From an uncultured Lachnospiraceae bacterium (GTDB lineage: Bacteria > Bacillota > Clostridia > Lachnospirales > Lachnospiraceae): a stretch of 64,000 nucleotides of DNA. The position numbers and the translations under genes are program-made. Location: contig CANQEL010000005.1 of assembly GCA_947594855.1 (NCBI GenBank), positions 62,001 to 126,000 of the forward strand. Direction: 5' to 3'. This document shows positions 1-8,287 of the stretch, piece by piece. Numbering within the stretch: position 1 is the stretch's first letter; every line of letters begins with the position of its first letter. The notes under the pieces are model-generated. The model made no database searches. It was not told the origin of the DNA and was given only the letters and a program-made list of their open reading frames with translations.

Positions 1-186
1 TTCTATACGCTCAATACATTCATACATTTTGAATTCCTTAATACGCCGGCGCCTCCTGCCGGGATAGCAGTACTTCACAGTACATTTAACATATTATGCA
101 CAATTGTACTTTTGCCGTTTTCTGATAAGCTTGAAAAACTGGCGTTTATAACAATACCTGATAAAAAAAGAGCTGTTTACTGGTGA
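1..186 (+). CDS. Na/Pi cotransporter family protein, C-terminal end (partial)
   Basis: The reading frame is open from base 1 to a TGA at 184-186, so only the last 61 residues are present. They match the end of the second Na/Pi-cotransporter (NptA, PF02690) membrane repeat: a hydrophobic stretch with the pattern GIAVLHSTFNILCT followed by LLPFSDKLEKLA. Family members move phosphate with sodium across the inner membrane. Most bacterial members continue with a PhoU-like cytoplasmic domain of roughly 200 residues; here the protein stops about 20 residues after the LPF motif and a terminator follows. It is either a naturally short form or a gene that lost its tail. The family call rests on a short segment. 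Confidence 0.6.
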   Translation, partial: FYTLNTFIHFEFLNTPAPPAGIAVLHSTFNILCTIVLLPFSDKLEKLAFITIPDKKRAVYW

Positions 187-218
187 CGGAACGGTTTTTT
201 ATGATAATTTTTTAAAGA

Positions 219-242
219 AAAGGGCATACCGCTCTTTTTTTT
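219..242 (+). terminator. Rho-independent terminator after the Na/Pi transporter gene
   Basis: A 7-bp stem AAAGGGC / GCTCTTT (one G-U pair) with a 5-base loop ATACC is followed by a run of T. It lies between the transporter stop codon and the next gene. Confidence 0.6.
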
Positions 243-246
243 GTTG

Positions 247-277
247 TTGATATCCAAACAATATGTTAAACTATAAT
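247..277 (+). promoter_or_regulatory. Possible sigma-A promoter for the alarmone synthetase gene
   Basis: A perfect -10 TATAAT (272-277) is preceded by TTGATA (247-252), but the 19-bp spacer is longer than ideal. It sits just after the terminator and 30 bp before the start codon at 307. Confidence 0.35.
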
Positions 278-306
278 AATAGTATTTATAGTGGAGAGGA
301 TGACAT

Positions 307-1119
307 ATGGAAACTAAGATATGGCGTGAAATGCTTATGCCTTACCATGCTGCAGTTTCAGAACTGTGCATGAAATTTGAACATGTTATTGAAGAGTATA
401 AAAGCATGAATGAATATTCGCCGATTCTTTCGGTGAAAGGCAGGGTAAAGAAGATTTCAAGTATCCTTGAGAAAGCGCAGAAGAAAAATGTAGAGTTAAA
501 GGATATAGAAAATATTATTCAGGATATTGCGGGAATAAGGATTATATGCCAGTTTGTTGAGGATATAAACGCTGTTGTAAACCTGATACGGAACCGTGAG
601 GATATGGATATTATTGAAGAGCGGGATTATATTACAAACAGTAAGCCGAGCGGTTACAGAAGCTATCATATTATAATCAATTATAACCTTCAGATGATTT
701 CAGGACCTAAGCAGATAAAGGCTGAAATTCAGATAAGAACGCTTGCAATGAATTTCTGGGGAACTATTGAACATTCGCTTCAGTACAAATACCGTTCAAA
801 AATGCCGAAACATATCACTGACAGGCTTCATGCTGCGGCGGAGGCAATTGTTATGCTTGATAAGGAAATGTCACTGGTGCGTGAAGAGATTATGAGCGCG
901 CAGAATTATATGCATCATACTGACAGGGTGATTACTGAGATTCTTAATAATATACAGAATCTGTATGGCGCTGCAAATAAACGTGAGATAGATAAGATAC
1001 AGGATGAGTTTTACAGACTGTATAAACTTTCAGATCTGAATATGCTTGAACGGTTTTGTGACGAGCTGGATTTGATTGCGGAAGGTTACAGGGCACAGTC
1101 GATTCAGGAGGAAGATTGA
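307..1119 (+). CDS. GTP pyrophosphokinase, small alarmone synthetase (RelQ/YjbM type)
   Basis: A single-domain (p)ppGpp synthetase of 270 residues that transfers pyrophosphate from ATP to GDP or GTP. Visible RelA/SpoT synthetase motifs are the Arg/Lys nucleotide loop GRVKKISS (45-52), QDIAGIR (72-78, Asp73 binds Mg), KPSGYRSYH (113-121) and AEIQIRT (139-145, Glu140 catalytic), then FWGTIEH. There is no HD hydrolase, TGS or ACT domain, which separates it from long Rel and puts it with RelQ/RelP. The C-terminal tail is helical and somewhat longer than in Bacillus RelQ. The ATG at 307 follows GGAGAGG. It leads a run of closely spaced genes, its stop overlapping the next start by one base. Confidence 0.92.
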   Translation: METKIWREMLMPYHAAVSELCMKFEHVIEEYKSMNEYSPILSVKGRVKKISSILEKAQKKNVELKDIENIIQDIAGIRIICQFVEDINAVVNLIRNREDMDIIEERDYITNSKPSGYRSYHIIINYNLQMISGPKQIKAEIQIRTLAMNFWGTIEHSLQYKYRSKMPKHITDRLHAAAEAIVMLDKEMSLVREEIMSAQNYMHHTDRVITEILNNIQNLYGAANKREIDKIQDEFYRLYKLSDLNMLERFCDELDLIAEGYRAQSIQEED

Positions 1120-1778
1120 TGTTTGATAATATAAAAGCAGTTATATTCGACCTTGACGGAACGGTAGTTGATTCAATGTGGATGTGGGAAGCTATTGATG
1201 TGGAATATTTTGCAAGGTTTAACATTCCGTTTGAAAGCAGCTATCAGGAAGATATTGAAGGAATGAGTTTCCACGAAACCGCAATTTATTTTAAGGAACG
1301 GTTTAACTTTCCGGATTCGATTGAGCAGATGAAAGCGGACTGGAACAATATGGCGTGGGACAAATATCATAACGAAGTACTGCCGAAACCCGGGGTAATT
1401 GATTTTCTTGAAAAACTTAAGAAGAAGGGAATAAAGTGCGGTATAGCAACAAGCAATTCAATGGAGCTTTGCATGGCTACGCTTGACACGCATAATCTTA
1501 CGAAATATTTTGAGGAGATACATACTGCAAATGAGGTAAATAAAGGCAAGCCTTCGCCTGACATATATCTGCTGGTTGCGGAAAAACTCGGCGTAGAGCC
1601 GGGAAACTGCCTGGTGTTTGAAGATTTGTACCAGGGAATATGCGCAGGTAATAATGCAGGTATGAGGACATGCGCGATTGCGGATGAATATTCGAGCAAA
1701 TTCTGGGATATTAAAGTTGATGCGGCAGACTATTATATAAACAGTTTTACTGATGATGTAATTACTAACTGGAGGTGA
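1119..1778 (+). CDS. HAD-superfamily hydrolase (beta-phosphoglucomutase/phosphatase-like)
   Basis: A 219-residue HAD subfamily IA protein. Motif I is FDLDGTVVDS near the N-terminus (nucleophile and acid Asp); an alpha-helical cap follows; motif II is the Ser in ATSNS; motif III is the Lys in KGKPSPD; motif IV is the acidic pair in VFEDLYQG. These proteins hydrolyse or isomerise phosphorylated sugars or nucleotides, and the substrate cannot be read from sequence. The ATG at 1119 is preferred over a TTG three bases upstream because AGGAGG (1106-1111) sits at the right distance. It is translationally coupled to the alarmone synthetase through TGATG. Confidence 0.88.
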   Translation: MFDNIKAVIFDLDGTVVDSMWMWEAIDVEYFARFNIPFESSYQEDIEGMSFHETAIYFKERFNFPDSIEQMKADWNNMAWDKYHNEVLPKPGVIDFLEKLKKKGIKCGIATSNSMELCMATLDTHNLTKYFEEIHTANEVNKGKPSPDIYLLVAEKLGVEPGNCLVFEDLYQGICAGNNAGMRTCAIADEYSSKFWDIKVDAADYYINSFTDDVITNWR

Positions 1779-1782
1779 CGGT

Positions 1783-2349
1783 ATGAAGTTTGAGATTGAG
1801 AGAGGTTCATTTGGATATATTAAAAGAAAGAAGACAAGACTGATTGTTACGATGTTATTGCTTATACTGGCGGCAGTAGTTATATTTGTAACCGGACTTT
1901 TGCTTAACAAATATGACAAGGCTAATATATGCACCGTTTTATCCGTTCTTTTTGTGCTTCCGCTAGCAAAAACACTTGTAATATATATAGTCATGTTTCC
2001 ATATAAAGGCGTATCAGAGGAGCTTTACAAAAAAACCTTAAGTATTGTAAATGACAATGCAATACTTATGACAGATATGGTTATAACCTCACCTGACAAG
2101 GCAATGCATCTTGACTTTATCGTTATTACCGATAATCAGGTCATAGGTATTACAGGTAAGAAAAAGCAGGACCTCAGATATATTACAGGTTATCTGCAAA
2201 GCAGCTTTAGGAAAAATAAAATAGAAGGGTTTACCGTAAAGATAACTGATGATTATAAGCAGTTTGAAAAATATCTGCCTGACAGGGATTTTGAAAAAAC
2301 CGCAAAGCAGGATGAATGTTTCAGATATATAAGGACTCTGGTAGTATGA
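1783..2349 (+). CDS. Conserved hypothetical membrane protein
   Basis: A 188-residue protein I do not recognise as a named family. It has a basic N-terminus (RKKTR), two hydrophobic helices at about residues 20-42 and 47-70 joined by a short loop, then a soluble region of about 115 residues rich in beta-type sequence. That region includes an ITDNQVIGITGKKK segment and ends with a basic/aromatic tail. This suggests a hairpin anchor with a cytoplasmic domain. Its ribosome site GGAGGTG overlaps the last codons and stop of the HAD gene, and its stop overlaps the RluA start (ATGA), so the three genes are co-translated. Confidence 0.7.
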   Translation: MKFEIERGSFGYIKRKKTRLIVTMLLLILAAVVIFVTGLLLNKYDKANICTVLSVLFVLPLAKTLVIYIVMFPYKGVSEELYKKTLSIVNDNAILMTDMVITSPDKAMHLDFIVITDNQVIGITGKKKQDLRYITGYLQSSFRKNKIEGFTVKITDDYKQFEKYLPDRDFEKTAKQDECFRYIRTLVV

Positions 2350-3347
2350 AAGATATTGTTATTTCAGCAAATGAGGAAGGGCAGAGGCTTGATAAATTCC
2401 TTAAAAAATATTTTAAGGAGGCGGGAAGCGGATTCCTGTATAAAATGCTACGTAAGAAGAATATTGTCCTTAATAAAAATAAAGCAGCGGGAAACGAAAA
2501 GCTTAATGCTGGCGATATAATAAGTATATTTATGTCTGATGAAACAATATCAAAATTCAGGGGAGAAGAAAAAAAACATATATCAGAACCCCAAATTAAG
2601 ATAGATATAAAAACAGATGGCTATACTAATCAGAAGTATATAAAATATAACAGTTACCGTATAGATATATTATATGAAGACGAGTATATAATATTTTTTA
2701 ACAAACCTGCGGGAATACTTTCACAAAAGGCAAAAAAAGATGATATTTCAATGGTTGAGATACTGGAATGTTATCTTTTAAAAACCGGACAGATATCAGG
2801 TGAAAATATACAAAAACCCGGTATATGCAGCCGCCTTGACAGGAATACGGGCGGGGTAATGGCATGCGGAAAAAATCTTAAGGGACTGCAGGCGCTCACA
2901 GAGGCTATAAAGGAGCGCAGGGTTTCCAAGTATTACAGATGTATAGTGGAAGGCATACCCGAAAGTGAATCAATATTGTCAGGTTATCTTATAAAAGATA
3001 TTGATAATAATAAGGTGTATATATCGGATGATAAATATCAGAATGAAAAATATATCCGTACGGAGTTTAAGGTAATAGATACTTATGATGATAAGGCTCT
3101 GTTGGAAGTAAAACTTATTACGGGAAGGACACATCAGATAAGGGCGCATCTGGCATATAAAGGCTTCCCGATTGCAGGTGATGTAAAATATGGCGCCGCG
3201 GCTGACAGCAGATTAAAGCATTACCTTCTTCATGCATATAAAGTCAGATTTGGAAAGGAAGAAGGAATACTTTCCGGAGTTTCGGAAAAAACGGTTATGG
3301 CGCCGCTTCCTGAAGAATTTGAGAAATATTTACAATACATTAGGTAA
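2346..3347 (+). CDS. RluA-family pseudouridine synthase
   Basis: A 333-residue protein that isomerises uridine to pseudouridine in rRNA or tRNA. An S4-like RNA-binding domain occupies about residues 10-75 (QRLDKFLKKYF). The catalytic domain carries CSRLDRNTGG (161-170, catalytic Asp165), where most RluA proteins have HRLDxxTSG, plus the conserved TGRTHQIRAHLA and GDVKYG motifs. The linker between domains is longer than usual (about residues 75-105). The start ATG 2346 overlaps the previous stop; an in-frame codon 30 bases upstream lacks a ribosome site. Target uridine unknown. Confidence 0.9.
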   Translation: MKDIVISANEEGQRLDKFLKKYFKEAGSGFLYKMLRKKNIVLNKNKAAGNEKLNAGDIISIFMSDETISKFRGEEKKHISEPQIKIDIKTDGYTNQKYIKYNSYRIDILYEDEYIIFFNKPAGILSQKAKKDDISMVEILECYLLKTGQISGENIQKPGICSRLDRNTGGVMACGKNLKGLQALTEAIKERRVSKYYRCIVEGIPESESILSGYLIKDIDNNKVYISDDKYQNEKYIRTEFKVIDTYDDKALLEVKLITGRTHQIRAHLAYKGFPIAGDVKYGAAADSRLKHYLLHAYKVRFGKEEGILSGVSEKTVMAPLPEEFEKYLQYIR

Positions 3348-3359
3348 GGGGATAAAGTT

Positions 3360-3896
3360 ATGCCGTCATGGAATTCAAGAGGGCTTAGGGGCTCGGTTCT
3401 TGAAGAACAGATTAATCTGACAAATGAAAAATACCGCGAGAGAAAACTTGCAGTCGTGCAGAAGATTCCTACGCCGATTACACCGCTTAAAATAGATAAA
3501 GAAACAAAGCATATAACTCTTGCCTATTTTGAGCAGAAAAGTACTGTTGATTATATTGGCTCGGTACAGGGAATACCGGTATGTTTTGATGCAAAGGAAT
3601 GTCAGACAGACAGATTCCCGATGCAGAATATCCACAGGCATCAGATAGAATTTATGAAAGAATTTGAAGAACAGGACGGAGTATCATTTTTAATCATATA
3701 TTTTGCAAAAAGGGATATATATTATTATCTGACTTTCAGAAAGCTGTATGAATTTTTTGTCCGTTCTGAAAACGGGGGGCCTAAAAGCTTTAATTATGAC
3801 GAGCTTGAACCCAGATATCAGATATCCCCGCATAACGGAGTATTTGTACATTATCTTTTGGCTTTGCAGACAGATCTGGCTGAAAGAAATAAATAG
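3360..3896 (+). CDS. recU: Holliday junction resolvase RecU
   Basis: A 178-residue RecU, the Firmicute resolvase that cuts four-way junctions during recombination and chromosome segregation. Characteristic segments are NSRGLRGSVLEEQINLTN at the N-terminus, PTPITPL, the KSTVDYIGS catalytic region, FDAKE with the metal-binding acidic residues, FPMQNIHRHQIEFM, and the C-terminal KSFNYDE. Length matches the family. The ATG at 3360 follows AAGGGGAT and lies 12 bp after the RluA stop. In Bacillus recU neighbours ponA; here no penicillin-binding protein gene is adjacent. Confidence 0.93.
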   Translation: MPSWNSRGLRGSVLEEQINLTNEKYRERKLAVVQKIPTPITPLKIDKETKHITLAYFEQKSTVDYIGSVQGIPVCFDAKECQTDRFPMQNIHRHQIEFMKEFEEQDGVSFLIIYFAKRDIYYYLTFRKLYEFFVRSENGGPKSFNYDELEPRYQISPHNGVFVHYLLALQTDLAERNK

Positions 3897-3929
3897 AAGT
3901 AAATAATAAGGACAGGAGATGATTGCTTT

Positions 3930-4481
3930 ATGAAAAAAGTATTTATTTTTATGGCAAACGGAACAGAGGAAATTGAGGCGCTGACTGTTGTAGACCTTTT
4001 AAGGCGGGCAGGCATAAGCATAAGTACGGTTTCGGTAAATAATGCCGAATATATTACCGGTTCACATGGAATTACGGTAAAGACAGATATGGGGATTGAT
4101 GGTGTAACATGGGATGACGCATGTATGCTTGTGCTTCCGGGAGGCATGCCGGGAACGAACAAACTTATGGATTGTGAAATACTCTGTGAAAAACTTAAGG
4201 AATTTTCAGAAGATGGCAGATATATTGCCGCTATATGTGCAGCGCCGTCAATACTTGGAGTAAACGGGCTGCTTGAAGGTAAGAAGGCTACCTGCTATCC
4301 GGGATTTGAGGAAAAGCTTCTTGGAGCAGAATATGTTGAAGCGCCTGTAGTAAAAGACGGCAATACAATTACAAGCAGGGGACTTGGTACTGCAATAGAA
4401 TTCTCTGCCGCAATAATAAGCGCCGTGGCGGACGAAGAAACGGCAGAGAACATACTTGAAAAAATTATATATAAGAAATAG
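3930..4481 (+). CDS. DJ-1/PfpI family protein
   Basis: A 183-residue single-domain DJ-1/PfpI protein. The nucleophile elbow AAICAAPSILG places the reactive cysteine at residue 103, with the partner glutamate in NGTEEIEALT (residues 11-20). LPGGMPG and the C-terminal ITSRGLGTAIEFS also fit the DJ-1/YajL/ThiJ branch. Members are reported as deglycases, glyoxalase III or stress chaperones, and the exact activity cannot be assigned from sequence. The gene follows recU after 33 bp with an AGGAGATG ribosome site and ends four bases before the palindromic element. Confidence 0.88.
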   Translation: MKKVFIFMANGTEEIEALTVVDLLRRAGISISTVSVNNAEYITGSHGITVKTDMGIDGVTWDDACMLVLPGGMPGTNKLMDCEILCEKLKEFSEDGRYIAAICAAPSILGVNGLLEGKKATCYPGFEEKLLGAEYVEAPVVKDGNTITSRGLGTAIEFSAAIISAVADEETAENILEKIIYKK

Positions 4482-4484
4482 TCT

Positions 4485-4691
4485 GTAGCAGGTGATTGCA
4501 AAATCAGATTCTATAGTGATTGTGTGGATTTTATGTGCCGCAAGCAGGTGCTGTGAGCTCGCCGGCGATTAACAAGGTTTTCCGAGTTTAGCGCCGCTGC
4601 GTAGCGAGGGCAGTGCAAACGTGCCTGCGGCGGCAACGTAAAAACCGCACAATCAATAATAATTACAATAAGCTTTGCAATCATCTGTTAC
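4485..4691. repeat. 207-bp imperfect palindromic element (MITE-like or structured RNA)
   Basis: The outer 18 bases (4485-4502) match the inverse of 4674-4691 at 16 of 18 positions, and both differences keep G-U pairing in RNA. A second pair, 4518-4533 with 4639-4654, matches at 14 of 16. The centre is unusually GC-rich for this genome and holds a small hairpin (CGCT at 4595-4598, AGCG at 4603-4606). No open frame is present. It fills the gap between the DJ-1 gene and pepF. It could be a miniature inverted-repeat element, a repetitive palindromic unit or a long terminator. Confidence 0.65.
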
Positions 4692-4715
4692 AACAGATTA
4701 GGAAAGGTTATTAAT

Positions 4716-6503
4716 ATGAAAAAGACTGTTAAACGTTCAGAAGCTGACCCGCATTATATGTGGAATATGAAAGACATGTATGAATCTGACGGCCTCTGGG
4801 AAGAGGATTTAAAGAAGGCATATGCTGAAACCGATAAGCTTAAAAAGTATAAGGACATGAAAGAAATAGGAAAAGAAGATCTTTTTGCGCTTCTTGAGCT
4901 TAATGCTGAGCTTGACTGCCGTATTGAAAAAATATATGTTTATGCCTCGCAGAAATCCCATGAAGATATGGCGGAGGGACGTTATCAGGATATGGCGTCA
5001 AGGGCCCAGTCGCTTATGGTTGCCAAAGATACGGAAGCTTCTTTTATAGAACCGCTTTTAATGAATACAGGTCAGGAGAAAATTGAAGCTTACTGTAAAG
5101 AAATGGCAGAACTCAAAAAATATGAGAGATATTTTGAGATAGTATTCAGACAGAAAGAGCATATACTTGACTCTGATATTGAAGAGCTTCTGGCAGGAGT
5201 ATCAGAGATTGCGGAAGCGCCGTCGGATATATTTGCAATGTTTAATAATGCTGATATAAAGTTTCCGGATATATATGACGAAAATAATGAAAAGGTACCG
5301 CTTACGCACGGCAGATATAATTTGTTTCTGCAGAGCCGTGACAGGAATGTAAGAAGGAATGCATTTGAGTCAATGTATGCTGTGTATACGGCGCATAAGA
5401 ATACACTTGCCGCTGTTTTCCGCGCCAATGTAAAGAAACACTGCTTTTTTGCAAAAGCCAGAAAATATGAAAGCGGAATGCATTACAGCCTGTCAGATGC
5501 AAATATTCCTGTCAGGGTATATGAAAAGCTTATAGAAGCAGTCCATGATAATATAGGGCTTCTTCACAGGTATATACGGATAAGGAAGGAAACGCTTAAT
5601 CTTTCAGAACTTCATATGTATGATTTATATGTTCCCATGGTGCGTAATGTGGATATGAAAATAGATTATGAAGAAGCTAAAAAAATTGTTTCTAACGGAC
5701 TTGCGCCGCTTGGAGAGGAATATCAGTCGTTATTACAGAAGGGATTTGATGAAGGCTGGATAGATGTATATGAAAATGAAGGTAAGAGAAGCGGCGCATA
5801 TTCATGGGGAGCATATGGAGTACATCCGTATGTGCTTCTTAATCATCAGGATAATCTAAACAGCGTATTTACGCTTGCGCATGAAATGGGCCATGCGCTT
5901 CATTCGTATTATTCGGATAAAAACCAGCCGTATATATATGCCGGTTATAAGATATTTGTTGCTGAGGTTGCATCTACATGTAATGAGGCGCTTTTAGTTA
6001 ATTATATGATTGATAATGTTTCCGGAAAGGATGAGAAGAAATATCTTATTAATTATTTTCTGGAACAGTTCCGAACAACGTTTTTCAGACAGGCAATGTT
6101 TGCAGAATTTGAAAAGATTACACATGAAATGTGCATGAAAGGTGAAACGCTTACGCCTGAAGTATTATGTGAAATATACAGAAAACTTAATGCGTATTAT
6201 TTTGGGGAGGATGCGGTTATAGATGAACAGATTGCCATGGAATGGGCAAGAATACCCCATTTTTATACACCATTTTATGTATATCAGTATGCCACGGGAT
6301 TTGCAGCGGCGATATCAATCTCTTCAGGTATATTAAAAGGCGATATGAATGTTATTGAAGGTTATAAAAAGTTTCTGAAAAGCGGTAATTTTATCGATCC
6401 TGTAGAGCTGCTTAAACTGTGCGGTGTGGATATGCTTACGGCAGAGCCGGTAAACTGCGCAATGGAGATGTTTGAAAAGCTTATGGATCAGTTTGAAGAA
6501 TAA
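4716..6503 (+). CDS. pepF: Oligoendopeptidase F (M3B metallopeptidase)
   Basis: A 595-residue cytoplasmic zinc peptidase that cleaves short oligopeptides. The zinc site HEMGHALHSYY starts at about residue 389, with the third ligand Glu in EVASTCNEALL about 25 residues on, as in PepF/M3B. The N-terminal helical oligopeptidase-F domain (about 110-190) and C-terminal YQYATGFAAA segment are typical. The ATG at 4716 follows AGGAAAGG. Its last 16 bases overlap the 3' end of the convergent symporter gene. The upstream palindrome may affect its expression. Confidence 0.95.
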   Translation: MKKTVKRSEADPHYMWNMKDMYESDGLWEEDLKKAYAETDKLKKYKDMKEIGKEDLFALLELNAELDCRIEKIYVYASQKSHEDMAEGRYQDMASRAQSLMVAKDTEASFIEPLLMNTGQEKIEAYCKEMAELKKYERYFEIVFRQKEHILDSDIEELLAGVSEIAEAPSDIFAMFNNADIKFPDIYDENNEKVPLTHGRYNLFLQSRDRNVRRNAFESMYAVYTAHKNTLAAVFRANVKKHCFFAKARKYESGMHYSLSDANIPVRVYEKLIEAVHDNIGLLHRYIRIRKETLNLSELHMYDLYVPMVRNVDMKIDYEEAKKIVSNGLAPLGEEYQSLLQKGFDEGWIDVYENEGKRSGAYSWGAYGVHPYVLLNHQDNLNSVFTLAHEMGHALHSYYSDKNQPYIYAGYKIFVAEVASTCNEALLVNYMIDNVSGKDEKKYLINYFLEQFRTTFFRQAMFAEFEKITHEMCMKGETLTPEVLCEIYRKLNAYYFGEDAVIDEQIAMEWARIPHFYTPFYVYQYATGFAAAISISSGILKGDMNVIEGYKKFLKSGNFIDPVELLKLCGVDMLTAEPVNCAMEMFEKLMDQFEE

Positions 6504-7759
6504 TTTTTTGAAAGTTTTATAAGCGCATATATATTTGGCAGTATGAGAAATACATTAAACAGATCAGCCATTTCCCATATTGCTTCCAGCGCAAATACTG
6601 AACCCAGAAAGACCATCACAATGTAGATGGTCTTTATTTTTATAAGGACTTTTGGAGCTTTTTCCTTAAAAAGGAAAATTACCGCCTGTTCTCCGGGATA
6701 AAACCAGCCTATTATTGTGGATAGTGCAAAACCTGCTATGGCAACCGACAGAAGAGGTTTTCCTATATATGGTATGGAATCAAATGCAGCAATTGCATAT
6801 CCGCCTACGGAATATCCGTCTATTGATTCAGGGCATGCAAGATATCCGCTTATAATTACAAGCCCTGTAACTGCGCATATAACTACAGTATCCCAAAATG
6901 TAGCGGTCATTGATACAAGAGCCTGGTCTTTTGCATTAAGTCTGCTTCCACCTGCAAATACTGCTGCTGAGCCTATACCGGCTTCGTTTGTAAAAAGTCC
7001 GCGTGCAATTCCATATCTTACTGCGGATAAAAAACCGCCGCATAATACGCCGCTTGTCACTGAATTTTTTGAAAATGCGTCCTGTATTACAAGTCTTATT
7101 GTTTCAGGAAGAAATTGCCTGTTTATAAATAAAAGATATATACAGCCTCCGAGGAAAAGTACGCACATTACGGGCACTATTTTTGCGCATACTTTTACTA
7201 TGGATGATTTACCGCCTGCAATAACAAGTCCTGACAGTATCATGATAATTATTCCCGATACCGCATGAGGTATATGAAATGTTGAAAAAAAAGAGACTGA
7301 GACGGCATTTGACTGTGTAAGGCATCCTGTACCGAGACATACCAAGAGCATGCATAATGCGTATATTTTTGCAAGACGTGGTTTATTTAGTGAATCGCGG
7401 AGAACATACATGGTTCCTCCGCCTTCCTCAGTAGCAGTAAGTCTTCCGAGATAACATTCATAATAAGTAGTAGCCATACCGAGTATGCCTGTTATCCAGC
7501 ACCAGAATAATGCTCCCGGACCGCCAAGCGCTATTGCGGTTGATACGCCTATTATATTGCCGGTTCCCAAAGTTGCCGCAAGTGTAGCGGTAAGCATATG
7601 AAGTCCGCCGGAGTCGGATGCCGACAGCCGTATTCCTTTAAGGACATGCCTTTGTACAAGTCCGGTTCGTATTGTAAGTATTATATGTGTTCCAAGAAGC
7701 AGTACAAGTAAAGGGCCGCTCCATAGAAAAGAATTTAATTTTGTAATTAATTCATACAT
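6488..7759 (-). CDS. Sodium:alanine/glycine symporter (AGCS family)
   Basis: A 423-residue integral membrane protein with about ten hydrophobic helices. Family signatures are TLAATLGTGNIIGVSTAIALGGPGALFW near residues 60-90 (sodium and substrate site) and GLFTNEAGIGSA near the middle. AGCS transporters bring in alanine, glycine or related small amino acids with sodium. Members are usually 440-490 residues, so this is slightly short but has both signatures. It is transcribed toward pepF and overlaps it by 16 bp tail to tail, with no terminator between them. Confidence 0.92.
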   Translation of the reverse strand: MYELITKLNSFLWSGPLLVLLLGTHIILTIRTGLVQRHVLKGIRLSASDSGGLHMLTATLAATLGTGNIIGVSTAIALGGPGALFWCWITGILGMATTYYECYLGRLTATEEGGGTMYVLRDSLNKPRLAKIYALCMLLVCLGTGCLTQSNAVSVSFFSTFHIPHAVSGIIIMILSGLVIAGGKSSIVKVCAKIVPVMCVLFLGGCIYLLFINRQFLPETIRLVIQDAFSKNSVTSGVLCGGFLSAVRYGIARGLFTNEAGIGSAAVFAGGSRLNAKDQALVSMTATFWDTVVICAVTGLVIISGYLACPESIDGYSVGGYAIAAFDSIPYIGKPLLSVAIAGFALSTIIGWFYPGEQAVIFLFKEKAPKVLIKIKTIYIVMVFLGSVFALEAIWEMADLFNVFLILPNIYALIKLSKNYSSN

Positions 7760-7810
7760 TGTTTTTTAGATATTAAAGTGTGTTAATGCAATATATGTAT
7801 TTTTTAAGCC

Positions 7811-7839
7811 ACATATTACCAGGTATTGAATACATAATA
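7811..7839 (+). promoter_or_regulatory. Possible sigma-G forespore promoter for the spore protein gene
   Basis: CATAATA at 7833-7839 fits the sigma-G -10 pattern and ACATA at 7811-7815 fits the -35 pattern except for the first base, with a 17-bp spacer. It lies about 95 bp before the spore protein start codon. The match is short and could be chance. Confidence 0.3.
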
Positions 7840-7932
7840 CACGGCTTCATGGAAATAATACTTAGCAGGGTAAAGAAGTCTTATACTTCCTTATCTTCAT
7901 ATAAATAGTAACTAAATCACGGAGGTGAAAAA

Positions 7933-8130
7933 ATGTCAGGAAATAATAGCATGGAGGTGCCTCAGGCAAAAGAAGCTATGGACCGTTTCAAGATGGAAGT
8001 AGCATCTGAGCTCGGTGTGCCTTTAAAGAATGGTTATAATGGAGACCTTACTTCTTACCAGAATGGTTCTGTTGGCGGCGAAATGGTTCGTCAGATGATC
8101 AGGAAGCAGGAAGAATCAATGTCACGTTAG
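7933..8130 (+). CDS. Alpha/beta-type small acid-soluble spore protein (SASP)
   Basis: A 65-residue SASP that coats and protects DNA in the dormant spore. The GPR protease site region reads MEVASELGV (about residues 21-29), and the second conserved block is GDLTSYQNGSVGGEMVRQMI (about 38-57). The length matches the family. A strong ribosome site GGAGGTG precedes the ATG. A hairpin terminator follows within 40 bp, so it is a single-gene unit, as usual for ssp genes. Codons are more optimised than in the neighbours, in keeping with very high expression in the forespore. Confidence 0.96.
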   Translation: MSGNNSMEVPQAKEAMDRFKMEVASELGVPLKNGYNGDLTSYQNGSVGGEMVRQMIRKQEESMSR

Positions 8131-8165
8131 TGTTATGTGGCGTTGTTAAAAAAGAGAAAGACTGA

Positions 8166-8197
8166 GAAGGCTGTCACAAAAAGACAGCCTTCAATTT
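8166..8197 (+). terminator. Rho-independent terminator after the SASP gene
   Basis: A perfect 10-bp inverted repeat GAAGGCTGTC / GACAGCCTTC with a 7-base A-rich loop, followed by AATTTA. The T run is weak but the stem is strong. Confidence 0.7.
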
Positions 8198-8287
8198 ATA
8201 TAAATAGTGATTGAAAATAAAAACTTCGTATGATATTATAGGTATGATTGAGTTTTTATGCCATACAGTTTACGGAGGTTATTTTAA

